Assembly (NCBI GenBank): GCA_024347235.1
Contig: AP025283.1
Coordinates: forward strand, 1,426,001 to 1,490,000
Reading direction: 5' to 3'
Origin: Aliamphritea spongicola
GTDB lineage: Bacteria; Pseudomonadota; Gammaproteobacteria; Pseudomonadales; Balneatricaceae
DNA: 64,000 nt
Positions 31,648-41,437 of this stretch are shown here, in pieces. Made by a program: the position numbers and the translations under genes. The notes under the pieces were generated by a model. The model was not told where the DNA came from and ran no database searches. It saw only the letters and a list, made by a program, of their open reading frames with translations. The first letter of the stretch is position 1. Each line of letters starts with the position of its first letter.

Positions 31648-32512
31648 ATGCGTTTTTCTGCGTTGCTTGGCTGTCTGGCCAGTGTTGTTCTGGCCAGCCA
31701 GAGTGTTTATGCCAGTCCGGTATGGAAAGTGTCTGACGGTAATGAAACGGTTTATCTTGGCGGTACTATTCATGTGCTGGCAGAAGATGATTATCCGCTA
31801 CCAGCTGCTTTTCAGCGGGCATATGCAGAGGCAGAAACTGTATTTTTGAAACCGATATAGATGCTCAGTCAAAGCCGGAATTTGCGCAACAGCTGGTTGC
31901 TCTGACCACTTACCCTCAGGGGCAGGGAATTGATTCCCGGCTAAGTCCGGTGGTGCTGCAGAGCCTGTATGATTACTTACAGAGCCGGGGGCTTCTCTAG
32001 AGGCGCTGAAGCGTTTCAGACCGGGTATGCTGGCGATGGTGATGACTAACATTGAGTTAGAGTTTCAGGGCATGTCGGGAGAAGGTGTTGATCAGTTCTA
32101 TACCGATATAGCAATGCGGGATCAGAAACCAAGAGGGCAACTGGAAACACCGGAAGAGCAGATTCGCTTTATCGCTGCGATGGGCAATGGAAATGAGAAC
32201 GATTTTATTGAATATGCTCTGAAGGATATGTATCAGATGCGTGAAGATATGCTGGCAATTAAGCGTGCCTGGAGGGTCGGAGACCGACAGGGGCTGCAGG
32301 ATGTTGCGCTGATTCCGTTTCGTGAAGGCTCGCCGGACGTGTTCGATACACTGATTGTTGAACGGAACAATAACTGGTTGCCACAGATTGAACAGATGTT
32401 TTCGTCAGCGGAGGATGAGCTGGTTTTAGTGGGCGTTTTACATCTGGTTGGCCGTGAGGGCCTGCTGCAGCAGTTAGAAAAGAAAGGCTACAGTGTTGAG
32501 CAAATGCACTGA
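31648..32512 (+). CDS. TraB/GumN family protein, exported (two frameshifts)
   Basis: About 289 residues with signal peptide MRFSALLGCLASVVLASQSVYA. The family markers are GGTIHVLAEDDYPLP near the N-terminus, ERNNNWLPQIEQM and VGVLHLVGREGLLQQLEKKGY near the C-terminus. These GxxH-type motifs define the TraB/GumN clan, which is metallopeptidase-related (TIKI). Substrate unknown. Breaks near 31850 and 31995 are each repaired by one base. Confidence 0.8.
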
Positions 32513-32534
32513 GTCACTATTGTCAGATATAAAA

Positions 32535-32563
32535 ACGGGCCTTTAGTGGCCCGTTGTTATTTT
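32535..32563 (+). terminator. Terminator after the TraB/GumN gene
   Basis: ACGGGCC / GGCCCGT forms a perfect 7-bp stem with loop TTTAGT, then TGTTATTTTG. It sits between convergent genes and can serve ccoG too. Confidence 0.75.
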
Positions 32564-32578
32564 GTGCTCAGACAATTT

Positions 32579-33966
32579 TCAGCGGCGTTGCTGGGGCATG
32601 ATAAATGAACTCATCTGTTGCCACTGGCCGTCGCTGCTGCTTGCTGTGAAGTTTATCTTCCGTGGGATCAGCGCAGTATCGGCAGTTGTGGGGGCGCATA
32701 CCCGGTAATTCAGTTCGTTGCGCTGGCCGGGCTGTAAGTCCAGGCCGGATTTACCTTCCAGGCGTAACAGGCTGTTATCCAGCGTGAGCGCAAAGTCTGT
32801 GGCAGTAACCGATACATTTTCAATGATCAGTTTATATTCGTTACATACCTCACCGGCACCGTTGGTGACATACAGGGTCTGGCGGTCGCGAATAACATCC
32901 ATGATCAGTGCTTCTTTATTCGCAAAAGCCCAGATCAGATAACCACTGATCAGCACAATGGAGGCGATGTAAGCCCAGATACGTGGCCGTAACACCGGGC
33001 TGGCCTTGCCCTGTTCCTGATTCTCGGAAACAAAGCGGATCAGGCCGGTTGGTCGGCGCATCCGGGTCATGACGTCATCGCAGGCATCGATACAGGCGCC
33101 ACAGGTGATACAGTCAGATTGCAGGCCCTGGCGGATATCAATCCCGGTGGGGCAAACGTGCACACAGAGTTTACAGTCAATACAGTCACCGCCTTCATTG
33201 CTGCTGCGGTTTTTGTGCCGGGGTTCGCCGCGGTCAACATCATAGCTGATGGTGCGGGTATCAGGGTCAAACATAACGGACTGGAAGCGGGCATAAGGGC
33301 ACATATGGGCGCATACTTTTCCCGGACCAGACCGGCATTTACGTACGTCAGCAGGGCAAAAATCAGTATCCAGCTGAACATTTCCAGGCTGAGGTTCAGG
33401 CTGATGATATCGCTGGCTATCTCGCGGATAGGGACGAAATAGCCGATAAAGGTCATAGATGTCAGGGTGGCAAACAGTGCCCAGAGACTGTGTTTGGCGA
33501 TTCGGCGGGTTAATTTACCGGGATTCCAGCCTTTCTTATCATCTTTAATGCGGTTGTTACGGCGGCCTTCGGTAATGGTTTCTATACGGATAAATACCCA
33601 GGTCCAGATGCTTTGCGGACAGGCAAAGCCGCACCATACCCGGCTGTAAGCCGAGGCCAGCGCAAACAGTAAGATTGCGCCGATAATCATAAAACCGGCA
33701 AGCAGATAAATGTCTTTCGGGCTCAGCAGCATGCCGAAAAGGTGCAGACGGCGGCTGAAGAAATCGAACAGGACAATTTGCTGACCGTCCAGATTAATCC
33801 ACGCCGTGAGGAAAAACATCAGCATCAGGCTACCGCTGATGGCCCGGCGGATGCGCTGGTAGTGACCTTCCGTGAGACGAACGTAAATCTTGCCGTCGAC
33901 CTGTTTGGGATCGTGCTGGTGTACCGGAATCTGTTGCATGGCGATGCTCTGAAAAACTCTGTTCAA
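32579..33966 (-). CDS. ccoG: Cytochrome c oxidase accessory protein CcoG/FixG (one frameshift)
   Basis: About 463 residues with several membrane helices, the CcoG signature RVWCGFACPQSIWTWVF and a dicluster ferredoxin region (CIDCKLCVHVCPTGID, CITCGACIDACDD). The C-terminal part is an Ig-like periplasmic domain (LYVTNGAGEVCNEYKLIIENV). It helps copper-centre assembly of cbb3 oxidase. One A is missing near 33317; the repaired text reads VREKVCAHMCPYARFQSVMFD. An alternative ATG at 33939 (MQQIPVHQHDPKQVD) fits homologs well. No ccoNOPQ genes are in the window. Confidence 0.9.
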
Positions 33967-34127
33967 AAGTATTGGCAGTGCCCCGCATAACGCTTGTGGC
34001 GTGTTAGCGGGAACCGGGTCGCAATCAAGAGGGGTGTGTTATCGGTTTTGTTGTCACTTGGTTCTTTGCGAGGATGCTTATAGTAGAGAAAAATAGAATA
34101 AGAACAGATGTAAAAATAATATATTAT

Positions 34128-34186
34128 TAGGTACAGATTTTGTGTAATCTAGTCTGTGCCTGTAATTTTTATGGAATCTGTACCTA
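34128..34186 (+). promoter_or_regulatory. Repeat operator of the MocR regulator
   Basis: TAGGTACAGATT (34128-34139) and AATCTGTACCTA (34175-34186) form a perfect 12-bp inverted repeat with centres 47 bp apart. A third, degenerate copy AGTCTGTGCCT (34151-34161) lies in direct orientation 24 bp before the last one (9 of 11 matches). The last copy abuts the likely ATG. This fits autoregulation by the adjacent MocR protein; the divergent ccoG promoter could also be touched. Confidence 0.6.
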
Positions 34187-35588
34187 TGTTCCTTTATCAA
34201 GTGCTTGAGCAACAAATCCGTGAACAGATTGAGAGCGGTCAGCTGGCGTTTGGCAGCCGTTTACCCTCGGTCAGGGCACTGTGTCAGGAGCAGGATCTTT
34301 CCAAGGCGACGGTGCTGAATGCCTATGCCCGGCTGGAGGCTGCGGGGCTGATTGAGGCCCGGCCTAAATCCGGATATTTCGTCAGTTATACGACCAGCCG
34401 GCTGGAACTGCCTGCGGAAAGTAAACCGGATATGGCCCCGGCATTCATTAGTCTGGATCAGGTTTTGCTGGATATTATGGAGCAAAGTGCCGCATTTGAT
34501 ATTCGTCCAGACGGTAAGTGGGACGAATATAATGAGCCTTTACGCCGTTGTCTGGCCCGGGCTGCCCGTTCGCAAAAAGCGCCTGAGCAACAGTATTACG
34601 ATGAGCCCGCCGGTTTGTCCGGGTTACGCCAACAACTGGTTCGCCGCTGTGCGGATGCTGGCAGTATGGTTCAGGCGGATGACATTGTTATTTCCGGGGC
34701 TGCCAGCACTCACTGATGCTGGCGCTGATGGCCACCACATCTCCGGGGATACGGTGGCGGTGGAGTCGCCGGGGTTTTATGGCAGTTTACAGCTGATCGA
34801 AGCGCTGGGGCTGAAAGCCGTAGAGGTGCCGTCTTCACCGGCGACCGGGGTCAGTCCGGATGCGCTGGAGCTGGCTATGCAGCACTGGCCAATCAAAGCG
34901 GTTTTACTGAGTCCTAACTTTGCGACCCCACCGGGGCCTGCATGCCTGACAGTCACAAGCAGCGGGTGCTGAGCCTGATCCGCAGCAAGGAAATCGCACT
35001 GATTGAGGATGATATCTATGGCGACCTGACCTTTGGCCTGCAGCGCCCAAGGAGTATCCATTCCTATGATCAGGAAATGGGCAGCAGCGGGCTGGTGCTG
35101 CTGTGTTCTTCTTTTTCAAAGAGTTTATCCAGAGATTTACGCTTAGGCTGGATTTTACCGGGCCGCTATAAAGATAAGGTAAAGCGGCTGAAGCTGGTGA
35201 CACAGCTGGCCAGCAGTCAGCTAACTCAGCAGGGGGTACGAATGTTTCTGGAATCCGGCAGCTACGACCGCTTTCTGCGTAAGCGGCGTCAGCAGTTGGC
35301 AGAACAGTGCCAGCAGCTACAGGATTTATTAGCCCGTCTGTTTCCACAGGCAACCGGTTGCAGTAAACCGCTGGGGGAATCGCTCTCTGGCTGGAACTGC
35401 CGGAACATGTGGATACCCTGGCGCTTTACAATCAGGCCCGTAAGCGGGGCATCATTATTACCCCGGGCAGTCTGTTCACTTCTCAGCAGCGTTACCAGAA
35501 CTGTTTACGAATCGGTTTTGCCCAGCCCTGGAGTCCGGCAAGAATCGCGGCGCTGGAAGAGGTCGCCCAGCTACTCGCAAGCGAATAA
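34186..35588 (+). CDS. MocR-family regulator (GntR wHTH plus aminotransferase-like domain), frameshifted
   Basis: About 468 residues. The N-terminal GntR winged helix is QIESGQLAFGSRLPSVRALC, QDLSKATVLNAYARLEAAGLI and ARPKSGYFV. The C-terminal fold-type-I aminotransferase domain has LLSPNFATPTG, LIEDDIYGDL and the PLP lysine in CSSFSKSLSRDLRLGW. MocR regulators sense PLP or amino compounds. Bases are missing near 34706, 34746, 34932 and 35380. ATG 34186 (MFLYQVLEQQIREQI) is preferred over 34156. Target genes are unknown. Confidence 0.85.
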
Positions 35589-35627
35589 AAATTCCCGGGA
35601 CGTCCTACATGTCGCGGAGGGTTATTG

Positions 35628-35656
35628 TATAATGCGGGCATATTATCCATGCCCGC
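35628..35656 (+). promoter_or_regulatory. Possible pyrC promoter with start-site hairpin
   Basis: TATAAT at 35628-35633 is a perfect -10 element with a weak -35. A perfect 8-bp hairpin GCGGGCAT / ATGCCCGC (35634-35641 and 35649-35656) sits at the expected transcription start, about 50 bp before the pyrC ATG. Confidence 0.45.
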
Positions 35657-35705
35657 CAAAGGACAGCTGTGAAATACAGTTCTCCGGTTATACAGAAGAG
35701 CCTCT

Positions 35706-36739
35706 ATGACTAGCCTGACGATCCAAACCCCTGATGACTGGCATCTGCACCTGCGTGATGCTGACATGCTGCCTGAAACTGTACCGGCAACAGCCCGTTG
35801 CTTTCAGCGCGCGATTATCATGCCGAACCTGGTACCGCCGGTAACCAATGTTGATATGGCGATGGCATACAAGCAGCGGATTCTGGGTGCCCGTCCGGAA
35901 GGAAGTACTTTTGAGCCGCTGGTTACCCTGTTCCTGACCAACGCAACCTCTGCTCAGGATATTATTGATGCCAAAGCGGCCGGTGTAGTCGCTGCCAAAC
36001 TGTATCCGGCGGGCGCGACAACTAACTCCGCTGCAGCGGTCAGCCAGCTGGAAGCTATGTATCCGGTGTTTGAGGTAATGGCTGAGCAGGGCATGTTATT
36101 GCTGGTGCACGGTGAGGTGACTGATCATCACATTGATATTTTCGACCGTGAGAAAATGTTCATTGATCAGAAACTGCAGCATATTGTGGCGCGTTTCCCT
36201 GAGCTGAAAGTTGTCTTTGAGCACATCACTACTGCAGATGCGGCAGCTTTGTAGCCGGTGCATCTGACAATGTGGCAGCAACGATTACGCCACAGCACCT
36301 GCTGCTGAACCGTAATGATCTGCTGGTGGGCGGTGTCCGTCCGCACAACTTCTGTCTGCCGGTTCTCAAGCGTAATACCCATCAGCTGGCGTTACAGGAT
36401 GCGGTTAAGTCCGGGTCTGCAAAGTTCTTCCTGGGGACTGACTCTGCGCCCCATGCGAAAGAAGCGAAAGAAAGTGCCTGCGGTTGTGCCGGTTGTTACA
36501 GTGCCTGGAGCGCTATTGAGCTTTATGCACAGGTGTTCGAAGACATTGGCGCACTGGATAAGCTGGAAGCATTTGCCAGCCACCATGGTGCAGACTTTTA
36601 TGGGCTGCCACGCAATGCCGGCAGCATAACTCTGGTGCAGGAAGAGTGGCAGGTGCCGGCGGAGATCATTCTGCCGAACGGCAAGCCGATTGTACCTTTC
36701 TATGCCGGTGAAACACTGCGCTGGAAAGTTCAGGCTTAA
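35706..36739 (+). CDS. pyrC: Dihydroorotase (one frameshift)
   Basis: About 345 residues of the E. coli PyrC class. Metal ligands are DDWHLHLRD (HxH), the carboxylated Lys is in [13 protein letters not shown], His ligands are in LVHGEV and FEHITT, and the catalytic Asp is in FLGTDSAPH. It closes carbamoyl-aspartate to dihydroorotate in pyrimidine synthesis. One T is missing near 36250 ([17 protein letters not shown] after repair). Confidence 0.92.
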
Positions 36740-36759
36740 ACCGGACCGGAGACCGACTG

Positions 36760-37771
36760 ATGAGCAGCAATGTGCTGATTATTTATACCGGTGGCACCAT
36801 TGGCATGCAGATGTCGGACGATGGTTATGTGCCGGTTGCAGGGTTTGAAGCGTTATTACGCGAACGGCTGAATGCCGGTGCAGCTATGCAGCTGCCGAAC
36901 TTTGAAGTGCTGGAGTTTGAGCACCTTATCGACAGTTCAAACCTGCAGCCCCAACACTGGAATAAAATTGCCGCTGAGTTACAGGCGAACTGGGACCGCT
37001 ATGACGGTTTCATCGTTCTGCATGGCACCGATACGATGGCCTACAGTGCTTCGGCTTTGTCGTACATGATGCAGGGGCTTGATAAGCCGGTTATCTTTAC
37101 CGGTTCCCAGATTCCTCTGACTGAGTTACGTAATGATGCACTGGATAACCTGCTGACAGCGCTGATTCTGGCGGAAATTATCCGCTGAATGAAGTCAGTG
37201 TATTTTTCAATGGCCGGCTGTTACGGGGTAACCGCAGCAGTAAGCTGAAAAGTACCGGCTTTGATGCCTTCGATTCGCCGAATTTCCCATGGCTGGGGCA
37301 GGCGGGTATTCACATTGATTTACATCGTCATCTGCTTTTATCCAAGCGTGAACAGCGGTTTACCAATCCGGAATTTGCTGAAGATACTGTTCGGGTATTG
37401 CCGGTATATCCCGGTATCAGCGCGGCAGTTGCCCGGGATCTGCTGGCACCTGAACATGTTAAAGGCCTGATTATGATCAGTTACGGGGTAGGTAATCCGC
37501 CGGATGCCAATACTGAACTGATGGATATTCTGGCTGAGGCAACTGCACGGGTGTGGTCATCGTTAACCTGACTCACTGCCTGCAGGGCCGGGTCAGCCAG
37601 GGAGCGTATGCAACCGGTCAGACGCTGAATAAAATTGGTGTGTTACCGGGCAGTGATCTGACGCTGGAAGCCGCTTTCACTAAATTACATTTCCTGCTGG
37701 CAACTGAGCCGTCAACTGATGATGTTCGTCGCCTGATGGCAGAGTCTGTGTGCGGTGAGTTATCCGGCTGA
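36760..37771 (+). CDS. ansA: Type I L-asparaginase (two frameshifts)
   Basis: About 337 residues. The first active-site Thr is in IIYTGGTIGMQMS and the second in VLHGTDTMAYSASALSYM. IFTGSQIPLTELRNDA follows. The protein lacks a signal peptide, consistent with cytoplasmic low-affinity AnsA. Losses lie near 37183 (EIIPLNEVSVFFNGRLLRG) and near 37552. It starts 20 bp after pyrC and may be co-transcribed. Confidence 0.88.
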
Positions 37772-37812
37772 AGCGTGCCGCAAATGAGTCTGTAGAGTGG
37801 TTAAACGGCAGT

Positions 37813-38837
37813 ATGATGAATAATCCAGCGGACCACCCCGGAAGGGGCGCGGAGAGAACGCTGATCGGTAATATTGCCGATCTGACGGCTGTCCGCGATA
37901 CCGAGCATCTTGAGTTCAGCCTGCTGAAATCGCTTCACCAGCTTCTGCAGCCTCAGGATCTGATTCTGTATAAACGTCACAATGATGGTCATTTGCTGGC
38001 TGAGATGCGTTATACCGCTGATGGCGGTGACGTGCAGATTGACGGGCTGACCGTGCCAGAAATTATTGACCAGGCTGATTTTACTGTCAGTAACCGGTAT
38101 GCCGAAGCGCATGTGGATTATGCCCTGAACCTGTTCAGCCTGTTTGAGTCGCGTTTTTATCAGGTATATCTGCTGGTGCAGACCGAGAGTGAGCTGTCCG
38201 GCTACCACAGTGATCTGATTACGGGTCTGATGGATATTTACAGTAACTTTTGTAATTTACTGGAAGATGCTCAGAAAGATCAGCTGACCGGGCTCGCTAA
38301 CCGTAACAGTTTCGATAAATATATTAAGAAGATTTATCAGCAGGTCAGCCAGTACAGTGACCTGAAACCGGCACCGGCGGTGCCGGTAAAGCGCCGGTAT
38401 ACTGGATGGCGTTGCTGGATGTCGATCACTTTAAAAACATCAATGATAACTTCGGCCACCTGTATGGTGATGAAGTATTAGTGCTGCTTGCACAAACCAT
38501 GCAACACAAACTGCGCCGTAATGACATGCTGTTCCGTTATGGCGGAGAAGAGTTTGTGCTGGTGGCGGAGTGCGGCGATGAGCACGGTGCCCGGGAAATG
38601 TTCGAGCGTCTGCGCAGTGCTGTGGAGCAACGGAATTTCCCGCAGCTGGGGACGGTAACGGTGAGTATAGGTGTTACCCGTATTTCGCCAAAGATCATGC
38701 CGGTTACCCTGCTTGAATATGCCGATCAGGCGCTGTATCACAGTAAAGACAGCGGGCGCAATCAGGTAACCTTCTATGGGGATATGGAATCCTCCGGTGG
38801 TCTGAAAGTAGCAGGCGGTGAAGTCGAACTGTTTTAG
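37813..38837 (+). CDS. Diguanylate cyclase with N-terminal sensory region (one frameshift)
   Basis: About 341 residues. The N-terminal ~160 residues are a soluble GAF-like sensor without membrane helices. The C-terminal GGDEF domain has DQLTGLANRNSFD, LLDVDHFKNINDNFGH and the active motif RYGGEEF. The inhibitory RxxD is exactly five residues upstream (RRNDMLFRYGGEEF), so product inhibition by c-di-GMP is expected. One G is missing near 38385. Confidence 0.88.
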
Positions 38838-38879
38838 GCGGCATAATTGCCCGGGTAAAAGGTAGAGGGAGAAACCATA

Positions 38880-39302
38880 ATGATAACTGGCGGATGTTTA
38901 TGCGGTGCTGTTAAGTATCGTCTGATGGGGCCTTTGGGTGACATTGTGCATTGTCATTGTGAGACGTGCCGTAAAACCCACAGCAGTGCATTTTCCAGTG
39001 TTGCAGCTGTTGCCGATACGGATTTTCAGTTACTTGAAGGGGCTGGAAAACTGAGCCACTTTGAGTCTTCTCCCGGTAAATTACGCTGGTTTTGTCAGAG
39101 CTGTAGCAGCCATATTTATGCCAAACGGGAGGGCGCTGCTCATGTAATCCTGCGTCTTGGCAGCCTGGATAATGACAGCCTCAATGCAGGAAATACTCCT
39201 CGTGAACGCAGCCACATCTGGACATCTCAGCAGGCCGGCTGGTATCAGAATGATACTGAACTACCGGTTTACGATGAAGCTGAACCAGTAGCAGGCAGGT
39301 AA
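38880..39302 (+). CDS. GFA family (CENP-V/GFA fold) zinc protein
   Basis: Intact at 140 residues. Zinc-binding Cys are in GGCLCGAVKYRL, CHCETCRKTHSSAF and FCQSCSSHIYA. The fold is shared with glutathione-dependent formaldehyde-activating enzyme, but most such proteins have no proven activity. It ends four bases before arfB and is probably co-transcribed with it. A second GFA protein is at 45417. Confidence 0.82.
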   Translation: MITGGCLCGAVKYRLMGPLGDIVHCHCETCRKTHSSAFSSVAAVADTDFQLLEGAGKLSHFESSPGKLRWFCQSCSSHIYAKREGAAHVILRLGSLDNDSLNAGNTPRERSHIWTSQQAGWYQNDTELPVYDEAEPVAGR

Positions 39303-39306
39303 TCCG

Positions 39307-39717
39307 ATGATCGTAATTTCTAACGCAGTCAGTCTGCATGATGATGAAGTGGAACTGTCCGGTATTCGTGCTCAGGGGCAGGTGGTCAGAATGTAAATAA
39401 GGTTTCCAGTGCGATTCATCTGCGTTTTGATATTGCTGCATCATCATTGCCAGAGTTTTACAAGGAGCGTTTACTGGCGCTCAAAGACCGCCGGATCAGC
39501 AAGGACGGTGTGATTGTTATTAAGGCGCAGCAGCATCGCAGTCAGGACCTGAACCGTGAAGATGCCATCCAGCGCTTGGTGGAACTGATCCGCACGGTTA
39601 CAGTCGTACAGAAGGTACGGCGGCCAACTAAACCGACAAAAGGCTCCCAGCGCCGGCGGCTGGACGGTAAAAGCAGCGGGGGCCACCAAGGCTTTACGGG
39701 GCAGGGTAGCGGACTAA
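39307..39717 (+). CDS. arfB: Alternative ribosome-rescue factor B (frameshifted)
   Basis: About 138 residues. The peptidyl-hydrolysis GGQ motif is restored as [22 protein letters not shown] when a fifth G is added near 39378. [34 protein letters not shown] and the basic tail [15 protein letters not shown] follow. A second break near 39670 (two A missing) gives [11 protein letters not shown] and TAA. It frees stalled ribosomes by binding the empty mRNA channel. Confidence 0.88.
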
Positions 39718-39736
39718 ATTTCACTTGTATGTGTTA

Positions 39737-39751
39737 TGTTATGTTGTAACA
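39737..39751 (+). promoter_or_regulatory. Zur-like box upstream of the zinc cluster
   Basis: TGTTATGTTGTAACA keeps the outer TGTTA-N5-TAACA palindrome of the gammaproteobacterial Zur consensus TGTTATANTATAACA, with two central G substitutions. It is 67 bp upstream of the His-rich DUF2796 gene. Confidence 0.6.
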
Positions 39752-39817
39752 ATTGTGTTTCTTAGATACATAAAGCCCGTATCTGATTTATTATTCCGCC
39801 ACGGAGCATAAAGCGTT

Positions 39818-40675
39818 ATGAAAATGGGATTACAGCAAATACTGATAAAAGATGTCGCCGATAAGCAGCTGTTAGCAATCTGTAGCCGTTTAGCGCCGGA
39901 AAAACAGGTACGGCAGCGAACGTCCCGGGCATTATTGTTTACATCAGTTTTGCTGGCCAGCAGCATGGCGTCAACTGCCAGCCAGGCAGGGGATGATCAA
40001 GGGTTTGAACGCCAACTGGGCAGCCATCAGCACGGTGAAGCGCACCTGGATATTGCCCTTGATGGCAATGAGTTAGTACTGAGTTTTACGTCACCTGCAG
40101 CAAACATTGTGGGGTTTGAATACGAACCTAAAACAGACAAAGAGCGTCAGAAAGTCAGTGATGCCAAGCAGTTTTTGCTGGATGCAGAATCCTGGTTAGG
40201 GGTTCCTGCGTCGGCCGGTTGCACGTTAAAGGAAGCAACATTTACAGCGTCTGCTGAAGATCATGACGATCATGACCATGAGAAGCACGACGATCATGAC
40301 CATGAGAAGCACGACGACCATGATCATGACAAGCATGAAGATCATGACCATGAGAAGCACGATGACCATGATCATGAGAAACATGATGACCATGACCATG
40401 AAAAGCATGAAGACCATGACCATGAGAAGCACGACGACCATGATCATGAAAAGCATGACGACCATGAACATGATGATCATGGCCACAATGAAACACACAG
40501 TGACTGGCAGTTAGAGTATCATCTGGAATGTTCTGACGGTCAGGCGGTCACATACCTTGATGTTGGATTATTTACGGTATATCCGGCACTGGAAAATATT
40601 CGGGTACAGGCTGTTGGTGCCCAGCGACAGAGTTTACAGACACTGACACCGCAGGATTCAAGGTTTGAATTCTGA
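39818..40675 (+). CDS. zrgA: Zinc-binding periplasmic DUF2796 protein (ZrgA-like)
   Basis: Intact at 285 residues. A signal peptide (ALLFTSVLLASSMASTASQA) follows an unusually long n-region of about 40 residues. The mature part has GSHQHGEAHLDIALDGNELVLSF, the DUF2796 start, then a His/Asp/Glu/Lys-rich repeat tract (about residues 148-227) and a C-terminal beta domain (LEYHLECSDGQAVTYLDVGLF). DUF2796 ZrgA of Vibrio cholerae is a periplasmic zinc-binding protein in a Zur-controlled uptake system. The following ABC genes match that arrangement. Confidence 0.82.
   Translation: MKMGLQQILIKDVADKQLLAICSRLAPEKQVRQRTSRALLFTSVLLASSMASTASQAGDDQGFERQLGSHQHGEAHLDIALDGNELVLSFTSPAANIVGFEYEPKTDKERQKVSDAKQFLLDAESWLGVPASAGCTLKEATFTASAEDHDDHDHEKHDDHDHEKHDDHDHDKHEDHDHEKHDDHDHEKHDDHDHEKHEDHDHEKHDDHDHEKHDDHEHDDHGHNETHSDWQLEYHLECSDGQAVTYLDVGLFTVYPALENIRVQAVGAQRQSLQTLTPQDSRFEF
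40258..40490 (+). repeat. His-rich 24-bp repeat tract in the ZrgA-like gene
   Basis: About nine copies of an eight-residue unit of the type HDHEKHDD. Units differ at synonymous third positions (GAT/GAC, CAT/CAC) while the protein repeat is nearly constant, with occasional D/E swaps. This indicates selection for the metal-binding peptide. Confidence 0.9.
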
Positions 40676-40697
40676 GTTGTAAGGGTGAGACAAAATT

Positions 40698-40724
40698 CGG
40701 TCAGTTAATACTGGCCGTTTTTTT
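40698..40724 (+). terminator. Internal terminator/attenuator between the ZrgA-like gene and its ABC genes
   Basis: CGGTCAG / CTGGCCG forms a 7-bp stem with one G-U pair and a TTAATA loop, followed by seven T. It lies 22 bp after the first gene and 29 bp before the ATPase ATG. It probably lets only part of transcription continue. Confidence 0.8.
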
Positions 40725-40752
40725 GATTACGGATGAGATTCAGAGTAAGTAT

Positions 40753-41437
40753 ATGATCCTGACACTGAAAGATATCTGCTTTGGCTGGCCGGGCCAGCCG
40801 GTTCTGATTGATATCAAGCATTTTGCGATATCCGGGTGAGAAAGTATTTCTGCACGGGCCATCCGGTAGTGGTAAAAGCACATTACTTAACCTTATCAGC
40901 GGTATTCAGCAGCCTCAGACGGGCAGTGTCAGGGTGTTGGATACATCCACCGGTACGCTGAACAGCCGTCAGCGTGACAGTTTCAGAGCAGATCATCTTG
41001 GGCTTATTTTTCAGCAGTTTAATCTTTTACCGTACTTGTCTGTGCAGGAAAATGTCCTGTTGCCCTGCGGGTTCTCAGCGTTGCGGAAAAAGCGGGTTAT
41101 CGATACCTATGGCAGTGAAGCTGCCGGAGCCGCAGCGTTACTTGAGCGGCTTGGGCTGGGTGATCTGATGGACAGAGAAGTCGCTCAACTGAGTATCGGG
41201 CAGCAGCAGCGGGTTGCCGCAGCACGGGCACTGATCGGTGAACCGGAGCTTATCATCGCTGATGAACCTACTTCAGCACTGGATGGCGACAGCCGTGCCC
41301 GGTTTATTGAATTACTGGCCGAACAGTGTGAAGCCAGTCACAGCAGTCTGCTGTTCGTCAGTCATGATTTATCACTGGCCGGTCAGTTTGACCGCAGTAT
41401 GTCACTTGCTCAGCTGAATAACGGAGGGGTGTACTGA
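40753..41437 (+). CDS. ABC transporter ATP-binding protein (LolD/MacB-type), frameshifted
   Basis: About 228 residues. Walker A GPSGSGKSTLL, signature LSIGQQQRVAAARAL, Walker B LIIADEPTSALD and H-loop FVSHDLSL are intact. Two bases are missing near 40836; the ATG at 40753 gives MILTLKDICFGWPGQPVL. It energises the FtsX-like permease that it overlaps by one base (TGATG). With the DUF2796 gene the set resembles the V. cholerae zrg zinc system. Confidence 0.85.

Noticed and set aside
40226..40514. Overlapping ORFs on both strands of the His-rich tract
   Set aside because: They are periodic shadows of the 24-bp repeat (Met/Ile- or His-rich in every frame) with no other support.
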